From contig PLDE01000261.1 of assembly GCA_003135035.1 (NCBI GenBank), positions 1 to 15,450 of the forward strand: a stretch of 15,450 nt of DNA. The letters run 5' to 3'. A program made the position numbers and the translations under genes. Position 1 is the stretch's first letter, and each line of letters starts with the position of its first letter. Of the stretch, positions 1 through 6,348 are shown in pieces. The notes under the pieces are model-generated. The model made no database searches, had not been told where the DNA came from, and saw nothing but the letters and a program-made list of their open reading frames with translations. Origin of the DNA: Candidatus Dormiibacterota bacterium (lineage in GTDB: Bacteria; Chloroflexota; Dormibacteria; Aeolococcales; Bog-877).

Positions 1-246
1 GAGCTCCGCGTCTATCGCTCAACTGACCACGGCGACAGTTGGCAACCTTGCGGAAACGGCCTGCCGGAGGAAAATGCCGGTGCCGTGCTCCGCGACGCTC
101 TGACCAGCGAGATCGGCTCGGCCTCGGCGGTCTACTTCGGTACCACCAGCGGCGAGCTCTACGGCAGTTGGGACGCCGGTGACACTTGGCGCCGGCTGCC
201 GGGCGTCTTTCCGCGCATTCTCAGCGTGCACGCCATCGCCGCCTGA
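1..246 (+). CDS. BNR/Asp-box repeat (sialidase-like beta-propeller) protein, 3' end only
   Basis: This is the last 81 codons of a gene that begins before the window; the frame is open from base 1 and ends at TGA 244-246. Two Asp-box motifs (S-x-D-x-G-x-S/T-W) are visible: STDHGDSW near the left edge and SWDAGDTW about 50 residues later. Each sits at the turn of a propeller blade in BNR/YCF48/sialidase-like proteins. Blade-like strands such as AVYFGTTSGELY lie between them. The fold assignment is good, but the activity is not: most bacterial proteins annotated 'exo-alpha-sialidase' from such repeats are uncharacterised, and no catalytic residues can be judged from this fragment. It ends 3 bases before a MoaD/ThiS-like gene on the same strand, so the two are probably co-transcribed. 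Confidence 0.8.
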   Translation, partial: ELRVYRSTDHGDSWQPCGNGLPEENAGAVLRDALTSEIGSASAVYFGTTSGELYGSWDAGDTWRRLPGVFPRILSVHAIAA

Positions 247-249
247 ACG

Positions 250-531
250 GTGGCCACAGTAACGGTGTGGATCCCTGGCTTATTGCGGGATTTCACGCGC
301 GGAGAGGGTGACTTCACCGTCTCCGCGTCCACCGTCCGAACTGCCTTGGACGCGGCTATTACACGGCATCCGTTGCTGCGCGACCACTTAGCGGACGAGC
401 ACGGAAAGCCCCGGCCCAACGTGAATGTGTTTCACAACCAAGACCTGGTGCGCGGGGATGCGGAGTTGGCCGCGAGGGTCACCGATGGTGACCGAATCAC
501 CATCCTGCAGTCGGTTAGCGGCGGATCCTGA
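250..531 (+). CDS. MoaD/ThiS-family small beta-grasp protein
   Basis: A 93-residue protein starting at GTG 250, three bases after the upstream stop. It opens with a beta strand (VTVWIPGLLRDFT) and has the family's pattern of a short N-terminal hairpin, a helix (TVRTALDAAITRHPLL), a stretch like NVNVFHNQDLVRG and the C-terminal GDRITILQSVSGGS. The GDxIxIL...GG ending is characteristic of ubiquitin-like sulfur carriers of molybdopterin and thiamine synthesis. Here the Gly-Gly is followed by one Ser instead of being terminal, so direct adenylation and thiocarboxylation would need removal of that Ser or the protein is not a classical carrier. No moaE, moeB or thi gene is in view; the neighbours are the propeller gene upstream and the convergent sufS. 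Family assignment is fairly secure, role unknown. Confidence 0.8.
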   Translation: MATVTVWIPGLLRDFTRGEGDFTVSASTVRTALDAAITRHPLLRDHLADEHGKPRPNVNVFHNQDLVRGDAELAARVTDGDRITILQSVSGGS

Positions 532-538
532 GTAGGGG

Positions 539-1771
539 TCAGCTGCCGAAGATCCGGTTGGCCTCAAAGAGGGCCGCCACCAAGGCGTCCACATCGTCGC
601 GGGTGTTGTAGAGGTAGAAGCTGGCCCGGGCGGTGGCGGAAACGCTCAGTCGGCGCATCAGCGGCTGACAGCAGTGGTGCCCGGCCCGAATCGCCACCCC
701 GGCCCGGTCGACGATGGTGCCGACGTCGTGGGGATGAACACCCTCTAGGTTGAAGGAGACGATCCCCAACTGATCGGGACCCTGGGGCCCGTAGCGGGTC
801 AGCCCGGGAACCTCGGAGAGCATCTCATCGGCGTACTCGGTGAGCTCGACACCATGGCGGAAGACGGAGGGAATGCCCACCTTCTCCAGGTAGTCGACGG
901 CGGCCCGGAGCCCAGCCGCGCCCCCTATGTCGGGGGTTCCCGCCTCGAATTTGTGGGGTATCTCGTCCCAGGTGGTCTTCTCCAGGGTGACCACCGAGAT
1001 CATCGATCCCCCGGTGAGGAAGGGCGGCATCTCATCAAGCAATTCCGGGCGGCCATAGAGAACGCCGATCCCCGTCGGGCCGCACATCTTGTGGGCCGAG
1101 AAGGCGTAGAAATCAGGGTCCAGCTGGGCCAGGTCGACCGGCATGTGTGGCACCGCCTGGGCCCCGTCGATGAGCACTCTGATGCCTTCGCCGTGCGCCT
1201 GCCGGATCAACTCCTCCACCGGATTGATGGTGCCCAAGACGTTGCTCACGTGGGTCACCGCCAGCAAACGGGTGGGCGCTTGCAGCAGCCGGACCGTCGC
1301 CTCGGCATCGAGGCGTCCGTCGGGGGTAACCGGGATGAACTCCAACTGGCACCCGGTCTGCTCCCGGACCCTCTGCCAGGGCACCAGGTTCGAGTGATGT
1401 TCCATCTCCGTGCAGACGATTCGATCCTGCGGTCCGAAGCGCTCTCGGGCATAGGCTTGGGCGACCAGGTTGATCCCCTCGGTGGTGTTGCGCACGAAGA
1501 CCACGCCGCGAGGATCGGCACCGACCAAACGAGCCACCGACTCCCTGGCGCCCTCGAAGATCTCGGTGGCCCGCTCGCCCAGAACATGAACCCCGCGATG
1601 TACGTTGGCGTTGGCGTGCGTGTAGTAGGCGGAGATCGCCTCGATCACCGCAGTGGGCTTCTGCGACGTCGCGGCACTGTCCAGGTAGACGAGCTCGCGG
1701 CCATTCACCTGCTCTTTGAGAATGGGAAAGTCGAGGCGAATCAGCCCCGCGTCGAGAGTCGGAGCCAGCAT
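539..1771 (-). CDS. sufS: SufS, group II cysteine desulfurase
   Basis: A 410-residue PLP-dependent enzyme that takes sulfur from L-cysteine as a persulfide for cytosolic Fe-S assembly. Visible landmarks are YLDSAATSQKP near the N terminus, EMEHHSNLVPW around residue 125, DGAQAVPH around 203, the PLP lysine K228 in SAHKMCGPTG, and catalytic C367 in RAGHHCCQPLM, equivalent to the RxGHHC motif of E. coli SufS. An extra Cys follows at 368. The frame is open upstream, but ATG 1771 matches family N termini and has GAGG seven bases before it. It shares one base with the stop of the Rieske gene (TGATG), implying translational coupling. It is the last gene of the suf operon; the stop faces the MoaD-like gene 7 bases away. 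No sufU or sufE follows. Confidence 0.96.
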   Translation of the reverse strand: MLAPTLDAGLIRLDFPILKEQVNGRELVYLDSAATSQKPTAVIEAISAYYTHANANVHRGVHVLGERATEIFEGARESVARLVGADPRGVVFVRNTTEGINLVAQAYARERFGPQDRIVCTEMEHHSNLVPWQRVREQTGCQLEFIPVTPDGRLDAEATVRLLQAPTRLLAVTHVSNVLGTINPVEELIRQAHGEGIRVLIDGAQAVPHMPVDLAQLDPDFYAFSAHKMCGPTGIGVLYGRPELLDEMPPFLTGGSMISVVTLEKTTWDEIPHKFEAGTPDIGGAAGLRAAVDYLEKVGIPSVFRHGVELTEYADEMLSEVPGLTRYGPQGPDQLGIVSFNLEGVHPHDVGTIVDRAGVAIRAGHHCCQPLMRRLSVSATARASFYLYNTRDDVDALVAALFEANRIFGS

Positions 1772-2100
1772 CAGAGGTCCTCGTCGCTGAGGGCGACCCA
1801 GAGCTCCCCCTCGCGTAGCTCTACCTGGTGCACCCTGACCGGCTCGACCGCGGGAAAGGAGATCGGCTCGCCGGTGCGAAGGTCGAATTGGCTGCCGTGC
1901 AAAGGGCACTCGATGGCGCACTCCTTGGGGTGAAGCTCGCCCTCCGACAGCGAGGCCATGGCGTGACTGCAGGTGTCGTCAAGGCAGTGGAAATCGCCAT
2001 TCACATTGAAGACGGCGATCGGTAAATCGCCGATCTCCACCCGGGCCGCATGACCCGGAGGGATGGCTTCGGCGTCGCATATTTGAATCCATTCCGCCAT
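1771..2100 (-). CDS. Rieske [2Fe-2S] ferredoxin of the suf operon
   Basis: A 109-residue soluble Rieske protein of the dioxygenase-ferredoxin (BphA3/HcaC-like) type. The cluster ligands are clear: C44-x-H46 in the motif CSHAMASL and C65-x2-H68 in CPLHGSQFD, about 18 residues apart, with the usual FDLRTGEP strand after the second motif. The ATG at 2100 overlaps the sufD stop by one base (TGATG), and its own stop overlaps the sufS start in the same way. There is no oxygenase subunit nearby. Rieske proteins between suf genes are known from actinobacterial suf operons, where they are often misnamed aromatic-dioxygenase ferredoxins. A role as electron donor during cluster assembly is inferred from context, not demonstrated. 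Confidence 0.94.
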   Translation of the reverse strand: MAEWIQICDAEAIPPGHAARVEIGDLPIAVFNVNGDFHCLDDTCSHAMASLSEGELHPKECAIECPLHGSQFDLRTGEPISFPAVEPVRVHQVELREGELWVALSDEDL

Positions 2101-3449
2101 CAGGCGGCTCGCCGGCTGGCATCCAACGCGCCGGTACGGGCGAGCTCCTCCAATACCGCGAGCACCAGGCCGCGCCCACACTCGCGCAGCGTTCCTTCGG
2201 GAAAGGAGTCGACCACGTCGGCGAAGAAGCCCTCAATGATCAGGCGTCGTGCCTGCTCCCGCTCGATGCCCCGGCTCTCGCAGTAGAAAAGTTGGTTGTC
2301 GTCAATCCGGCCCGCCGTCGAGCCGTGCGTGCAACGGACATCGTTGGCCAGGATCTCGAGGGTGGGATTGCTGTCCGACTTGGCCTGGGGACTCAACAAA
2401 AGATTGCGATTCTGGACGTAGGCGTTGGTCTTTTGCGCCCCTTCTTCGACCCGGATCAGGCCCGCATAGACCGACCGCGAGCGGTTGGCCACCGCGACCC
2501 GATAGAGGAGGTCGCTGACCGCTCCGGGTGCGACGTGGTCTTGCAGCGTCTGGACGTCGCAGTGCTGGCGCTGCTTGCCGACGCAGAGACCGACCAATCT
2601 CGTGTCGGAGCCCTCACCCAGCATGAGCGCCTCGAAGTAGGACTTCTGCCAGGCGGCGCCGAGCATGTTCCAACGCAGGTCGTAGCGAGCCTCCTGGCCG
2701 ACGTGAGCCCTAACCGTGGATTGCAGAACCGTCTGGTCTCCGCAGTTCTGGAAGATCACGTGGGTGAGGTGGGCACCTCGCCCCAGCTCGACCTCGACCA
2801 GAGGAACCAGCAGCGAGGGGTCGGCGTTCGGCGAGAGCCACTCCTCAACCACCGTCAGACTGGCACCCTCCTCCAGCTTGATCAGCGTGCGGGGGAAGCT
2901 GGCGCTGCCCTGGCTGACTCCGTGGAGGAGGCGGACATAGCCGTCAACCTGCTGGCCCCGGCCGACGTGGAGGGCGGCTCCCCCTCGAGTGCGGACCGTG
3001 TTCAGCGAGATCCACTTGCGCAAGCCCGGTGGGGCGACTACGCCCGCGAGCCCCTGCCAGACGGAGCTCTCGGCAGCTATTCCGGCCGACAGCCCCTGGG
3101 CTGTCGCGCTGGACCCGACGCCAGCGCCAGCCTCAAGGTTGCCGCACTCGTCGGAAACGACCAATGCCGAGACATCCGCGGAGGCCAGCGGACCGGCTAC
3201 CGCCTCCGCCAGGTAGGCGGGCATGTCGGTAACGCCCAGGGGTCGTGGTTCGGTGAAAGTTGCCGGGTCGAGCTTGTCGATCTGGGGTGTGCGCCTCCAG
3301 TCCTCATCTCTGGTCGAGGAGGGCCAGGGCACCTCGCGATACGCGGCCAGTGCCGCCTGGCGGAGGCCAGCCAGCCAGGCGGAGTCCCCGCCGGCGAGGG
3401 CGACTGGAACTGCCTCCTCCCGCGTAACCCGGGAAGATGCGTCGGTCAC
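2100..3449 (-). CDS. sufD: SufD, SufBC2D scaffold subunit
   Basis: About 449 residues. SufD pairs with SufB on a SufC dimer to form the Fe-S scaffold. The N-terminal part has the helical WLAGLRQAALAAYREVPWPS segment followed by DEDWRRTP, typical of SufD. The centre is a parallel beta-helix, and the C-terminal family motif RCTHGSTAGRIDDNQLFY holds the conserved His of SufD (His360 in E. coli), followed by the RRLIIEGFFADVV helix. I prefer GTG 3449 because GAGCAGG lies eight bases upstream; a TTG two codons earlier (3455) is also possible but its spacing is too short. The gap to the sufB stop is about 55 bases. It is followed by the Rieske gene with a one-base overlap. Confidence 0.95.
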   Translation of the reverse strand: MTDASSRVTREEAVPVALAGGDSAWLAGLRQAALAAYREVPWPSSTRDEDWRRTPQIDKLDPATFTEPRPLGVTDMPAYLAEAVAGPLASADVSALVVSDECGNLEAGAGVGSSATAQGLSAGIAAESSVWQGLAGVVAPPGLRKWISLNTVRTRGGAALHVGRGQQVDGYVRLLHGVSQGSASFPRTLIKLEEGASLTVVEEWLSPNADPSLLVPLVEVELGRGAHLTHVIFQNCGDQTVLQSTVRAHVGQEARYDLRWNMLGAAWQKSYFEALMLGEGSDTRLVGLCVGKQRQHCDVQTLQDHVAPGAVSDLLYRVAVANRSRSVYAGLIRVEEGAQKTNAYVQNRNLLLSPQAKSDSNPTLEILANDVRCTHGSTAGRIDDNQLFYCESRGIEREQARRLIIEGFFADVVDSFPEGTLRECGRGLVLAVLEELARTGALDASRRAA

Positions 3450-3504
3450 GGTCAAGACCTGCTCGGCAGCTCCGAGGGCCAGCCTGCCCTCACGGTTGCC
3501 CGAG

Positions 3505-4905
3505 TCAACCGACGCTGCCCTCCATCTGCAGGGAGATCAGGCGGTTCAGCTCAAGGGCATATTCCATCGGCAGCTCCTTGACGAAGGGCTCGATGAAACC
3601 GTTGACGATCATGGCGGTGGCTTCCTGCTCTGAAATGCCTCTCGACTGCAGGTAGAAGAGTTGCTCATCGCCCACCTTGCTCACGGTCGCCTCGTGGCCA
3701 ATCTGAACGTCCTCGGCCTCCACGTCCATGTAGGGATAGGTGTCGCTCCGAGCCTGCTCATCGAGCAGGAGAGCGTCGCAGCGCACGCTGGAGCGGACGT
3801 CGTGAGCCTTGGGGTACACCTTGAGGTGGCCCCGGTAGGAGGTCCGCCCCGTGCCCTTGCTGACCGACTTGCTGACGATGGTGCTGGTGGTGTTGGGAGC
3901 CACGTGGATCACCTTGGCGCCGGCGTCCTGGTGCTGGCCATCACCGGCGAAGGCGACCGACAGCACCTCGCCGTGCGCTCCCTCGCCCATCAGGTAGATC
4001 GAGGGGTACTTCATGGTCACCTTGCTGCCCAGGTTGCCGTCGATCCACTCCACCACCGAGTGCTCCTTGGCGATGGCACGCTTGGTGACGAGGTTGTAAA
4101 CGTTGTTGGACCAGTTCTGGATGGTGGTGTAGCGGACATGCGAGTTGGGCATGGCGATGATCTCCACCACCGCTGAGTGGAGCGAATCCTTGCTGTAGGT
4201 GGGAGCGGTGCAACCTTCGATGTAGTGGACGAAGCTGCCCTCCTCGGCGATGATCAAGGTGCGCTCGAACTGGCCCATGCTCTCGGTGTTGATCCGGAAG
4301 TAGGCCTGCAGGGGAATCTCCACCCGTACGCCCTTGGGGACGTAGACGAACGAACCTCCCGACCAGACCGCCGAGTTGAGGGCGGCAAACTTGTTGTCGT
4401 TGGGCGGAATCACCGTCCCGAAGTACTTGCGGAAGATCTCCGGGTGCTCACGAAGTCCGGTGTCGCAGTCGCAGAAGAGCACGCCCAGTTTCTCCAGGTC
4501 CTCACGGATGGAGTGGTAGACGACCTCGCTCTCGTACTGGGCGGAGACCCCGGCCAGGAACTTGCGCTCGGCCTCGGGAATTCCCAGGCGATCGAAGGTC
4601 CGCTTGATCCCCTCCGGCACCTCGTCCCAGGTGCGACCCTGCTCCTCTGCCGGGCGCACGTAATAGTAGATGTCGTCGAAGTCGATCCCGCTCAGGTCGG
4701 CGCCCCAACTGGGCATCGGACGCTGGCGGAAGTGCTCGAGCGCCTTGAGCCGGAACTCCAACATCCAAGCTGGCTCCGACTTGCGTCGCGAGATATCGGC
4801 CACCACCTCGGGCGAGAGCCCACGCTCGGCTCGGAAGACGAACTCGTCGCCATCGTTGAAGCCGTACTTGTAGTCCTTGGTCAGGTCCTTCGCGGCGACT
4901 GCCAT
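3505..4905 (-). CDS. sufB: SufB, SufBC2D scaffold subunit
   Basis: A 466-residue protein, the usual length. SufB is the subunit that accepts persulfide sulfur and builds the cluster at the SufB-SufD interface. Typical blocks are DYKYGFND at the N terminus, [33 protein letters not shown], the beta-helix core with [11 protein letters not shown], and the C-terminal set with C376 in [13 protein letters not shown] and E405 in [22 protein letters not shown]. These correspond to the essential Cys405 and Glu434 of E. coli SufB. ATG 4905 has a good ribosome site (GAGGA, eight bases upstream). A 68-base gap separates it from sufC and contains a copy of the element that precedes the Rrf2 gene, so sufB may have its own promoter. 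Confidence 0.97.
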   Translation of the reverse strand: MAVAAKDLTKDYKYGFNDGDEFVFRAERGLSPEVVADISRRKSEPAWMLEFRLKALEHFRQRPMPSWGADLSGIDFDDIYYYVRPAEEQGRTWDEVPEGIKRTFDRLGIPEAERKFLAGVSAQYESEVVYHSIREDLEKLGVLFCDCDTGLREHPEIFRKYFGTVIPPNDNKFAALNSAVWSGGSFVYVPKGVRVEIPLQAYFRINTESMGQFERTLIIAEEGSFVHYIEGCTAPTYSKDSLHSAVVEIIAMPNSHVRYTTIQNWSNNVYNLVTKRAIAKEHSVVEWIDGNLGSKVTMKYPSIYLMGEGAHGEVLSVAFAGDGQHQDAGAKVIHVAPNTTSTIVSKSVSKGTGRTSYRGHLKVYPKAHDVRSSVRCDALLLDEQARSDTYPYMDVEAEDVQIGHEATVSKVGDEQLFYLQSRGISEQEATAMIVNGFIEPFVKELPMEYALELNRLISLQMEGSVG

Positions 4906-4938
4906 TTGGTTCTTCCTCGCTTTATCCCCACCGGGAGG

Positions 4939-4975
4939 AGTTATTCCGACCTGATAGTAGGTATTTTACCCCGCT
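4939..4975 (-). promoter_or_regulatory. Candidate internal suf promoter/operator upstream of sufB
   Basis: On the minus strand this gap reads AGCGGGG, then TAAAAT (4963-4968, a -10-like box), then ACCTAC, TATCAGG and TCGGAATAA. Allowing four single-base gaps, about 29 positions match the segment in front of the Rrf2 gene (6262-6300). Within it ACCT-N6-AGGT forms a small inverted repeat just downstream of the -10-like box. No good -35 box is visible. A start around 4956 would leave a leader of about 50 bases with the sufB ribosome site. The similarity is seen directly; binding by the Rrf2 protein is inference. Confidence 0.5.
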
Positions 4976-5765
4976 AGGCGGCGGGCGCGTCGTTGACCTC
5001 CAATCCCGCCGCGCGCAGCATCGGGTCGTAGCCGTCCTTTTCGATCTGATCGACGAGCTCGCTTCCCCCGGAGGCAATCACCCGTCCGGCCGCCATTACG
5101 TGGACCTGATCGGGCTTGATGTAGTCGAGGATGCGCTGGTAGTGGGTGATGATCAGCACGCCCATGCCGTCGCTTCGAACGCGATTGACTCCCTCCGCCA
5201 CGGTTCGAAGGGCATCGACGTCGAGGCCGCTGTCGGTCTCGTCGAGGATGGCCATCTCGGGCCGCAGAACGGCCAGCTGGACTATCTCCATTCGCTTCTT
5301 CTCGCCGCCGGAGAAGTTGTCGTTGATGTAGCGGGACATGAAGGAGGGATCCATTTTCAGGGAGGCCATCTGCTCCCGGACCAACTTCAGAAAGTCCCGG
5401 GCGGCCAGGCTCTTGCCCTGCCCCTTGAGAGCGGCCCGGAGGAAGTTGACGGTGGTCACGCCAGGGATAGCCGTCGGGTATTGCAGGCTGAGGAAGAGAC
5501 CCATTCGGGCTCGGTTCTCGGGGAGCATTCCCAGCAAGGTTTGATCCTTCCAAAAGATCTCGCCACCGGTGACCTGATACTTGGGGTGGCCCATCACGGC
5601 ATAGCCCAGACTGGTCTTGCCAGCTCCGTTGGGCCCCATCAGGGCGTGGACCTCTCCTTGGGGGACGCTGAGACTCACCCCGGAGAGAATCTGCTTGCCG
5701 TCGACGGCGACTTGGAGGTCGCGAACAACTAGCGCAGCCGGCGCCGAGGCGGAGGTCTCAGACAC
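4974..5765 (-). CDS. sufC: SufC, ATPase of the SufBC2D complex
   Basis: A 263-residue ABC-type ATPase that drives conformational change of the SufB-SufD scaffold in the cytosol. All nucleotide-binding motifs are present: Walker A GPNGAGKTS (residues 44-52), the SufC-typical Q-loop region FLSLQYPTAIPGV (91-103), signature SGGEKKRME (152-160), Walker B MAILDETDSG (171-180) and the switch His in ITHYQRIL (His208). There is no membrane segment. The start is taken as GTG 5765, which overlaps the end of the Rrf2 gene by eight bases. Finding sufC first in the operon, ahead of sufB and sufD, differs from the common actinobacterial sufB-sufD-sufC order. Confidence 0.96.
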   Translation of the reverse strand: MSETSASAPAALVVRDLQVAVDGKQILSGVSLSVPQGEVHALMGPNGAGKTSLGYAVMGHPKYQVTGGEIFWKDQTLLGMLPENRARMGLFLSLQYPTAIPGVTTVNFLRAALKGQGKSLAARDFLKLVREQMASLKMDPSFMSRYINDNFSGGEKKRMEIVQLAVLRPEMAILDETDSGLDVDALRTVAEGVNRVRSDGMGVLIITHYQRILDYIKPDQVHVMAAGRVIASGGSELVDQIEKDGYDPMLRAAGLEVNDAPAA

Positions 5766-6243
5766 CAGTTAGATGCCCTGCTTCCCGGTAGATCGGCAGA
5801 CTCGCGACCGGACATTCCGGCTCGACGATTCCGGGGTCGCGCATCATATCGGCTAGGGTGGTCCCGCCGAGCACCTGCTTGACCGCCTGCTGGAGCCGTC
5901 CCCAAAGTGGACGGCTCAGGCATTCGGGCTCGCGCGAGCAAGCCCCAGCCTGGTAGTTCTCAGCCAGGCATTCAACCGGAGCAACCGGCCCCTCCATAAG
6001 CTCAACGATCTCCAGAACTGTCACTCCCGCGGGCTTCCTCGCCAACCGGTAGCCGCCGTGTAGGCCGCGGGTGCCCTCGACAAGCCCCGCCCGTCGGAGC
6101 GGCGCCACCAGTTGCTCCAGGTAGGCCAGGGGCATTCCCTCGCGGCGGGCGATCTCGGCCAGGCTGAGAGGCGGACCGCCATGGGCTTTGGCCAGCTCGG
6201 TCATCATGCGCAGCCCGTAGTGGGCCCGGGACGAGATCCTCAT
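5758..6243 (-). CDS. Rrf2-family Fe-S-sensing transcriptional regulator (SufR/IscR-like)
   Basis: About 161 residues from ATG 6243, whose product starts MRISSRAHYG as Rrf2 proteins usually do. A winged helix-turn-helix occupies roughly residues 5-70 (LSLAEIARREGMPLAYLEQL, then the wing GTRGLHGGYRLAR). The dimer helix ends in a cysteine cluster, C92-x9-C102-x5-C108, where E. coli IscR has C92-x5-C98-x5-C104, so cluster ligation is likely with a longer first spacing. A fourth Cys is at 144. It heads the suf operon and overlaps sufC by eight bases, which points to control of cluster assembly. An in-frame ATG at 6279 would add 12 residues; it stands six bases after a TAAAAT box, the arrangement of leaderless mRNAs. 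I prefer 6243 because the 6279 region matches a non-coding element before sufB. Confidence 0.92.
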   Translation of the reverse strand: MRISSRAHYGLRMMTELAKAHGGPPLSLAEIARREGMPLAYLEQLVAPLRRAGLVEGTRGLHGGYRLARKPAGVTVLEIVELMEGPVAPVECLAENYQAGACSREPECLSRPLWGRLQQAVKQVLGGTTLADMMRDPGIVEPECPVASLPIYREAGHLTGV

Positions 6244-6261
6244 GGCGACCGGGGTCTGCCC

Positions 6262-6300
6262 GCTAAATCCGACTGACATGTACCTATTTTACGACCCGCT
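6262..6300 (-). promoter_or_regulatory. Candidate promoter/operator of the rrf2-suf operon
   Basis: Minus-strand sequence with AGCGGG, then GTAAAATA (-10-like TAAAAT at 6286-6291), TAC, TCAG and TCGGATTTA, matching the segment before sufB almost block for block. The first in-frame ATG (6279) lies exactly six bases after TAAAAT, as in leaderless promoters. A six-base inverted repeat (6305-6318) falls where a -35 box would be. The position directly in front of an Rrf2 gene suggests an autoregulatory operator; this was not tested. Confidence 0.5.
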
Positions 6301-6304
6301 CCCA

Positions 6305-6318
6305 CCAGCCAGGGCTGG
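6305..6318. repeat. Perfect 6-bp inverted repeat between iscS-like gene and rrf2
   Basis: CCAGCC and GGCTGG are separated by two bases. It lies 31 bases after the stop of the upstream desulfurase gene and about 13 bases before the TAAAAT box of the suf operon on the minus strand. It could be a weak terminator stem (no T-run follows) or an operator covering the -35 position. The symmetry is certain, the function is not. Confidence 0.35.
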
Positions 6319-6348
6319 CGAAGGAAGCCGACCCCGGTGGCGGCGCCG

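Noticed and set aside
522..556. CGGATC/GATCCG inverted repeat at the junction of the MoaD-like gene and sufS as a shared terminator
   Set aside because: Only six pairs around a 23-base loop, with no T-run, and it lies within both coding ends; likely chance.
1772..1921. A 50-codon N-terminal extension of sufS
   Set aside because: It overlaps the Rieske gene in another frame, is Arg-rich and not family-like; ATG 1771 has a ribosome site and coupling overlap.
854..1933. A 359-codon open frame on the plus strand opposite sufS
   Set aside because: It is the antisense shadow of sufS, whose catalytic motifs are intact; the frame has no family signal and such shadows are common at this GC content. 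The same holds for 2292-3581 opposite sufD, 4177-4977 opposite sufB and 5100-5732 opposite sufC.
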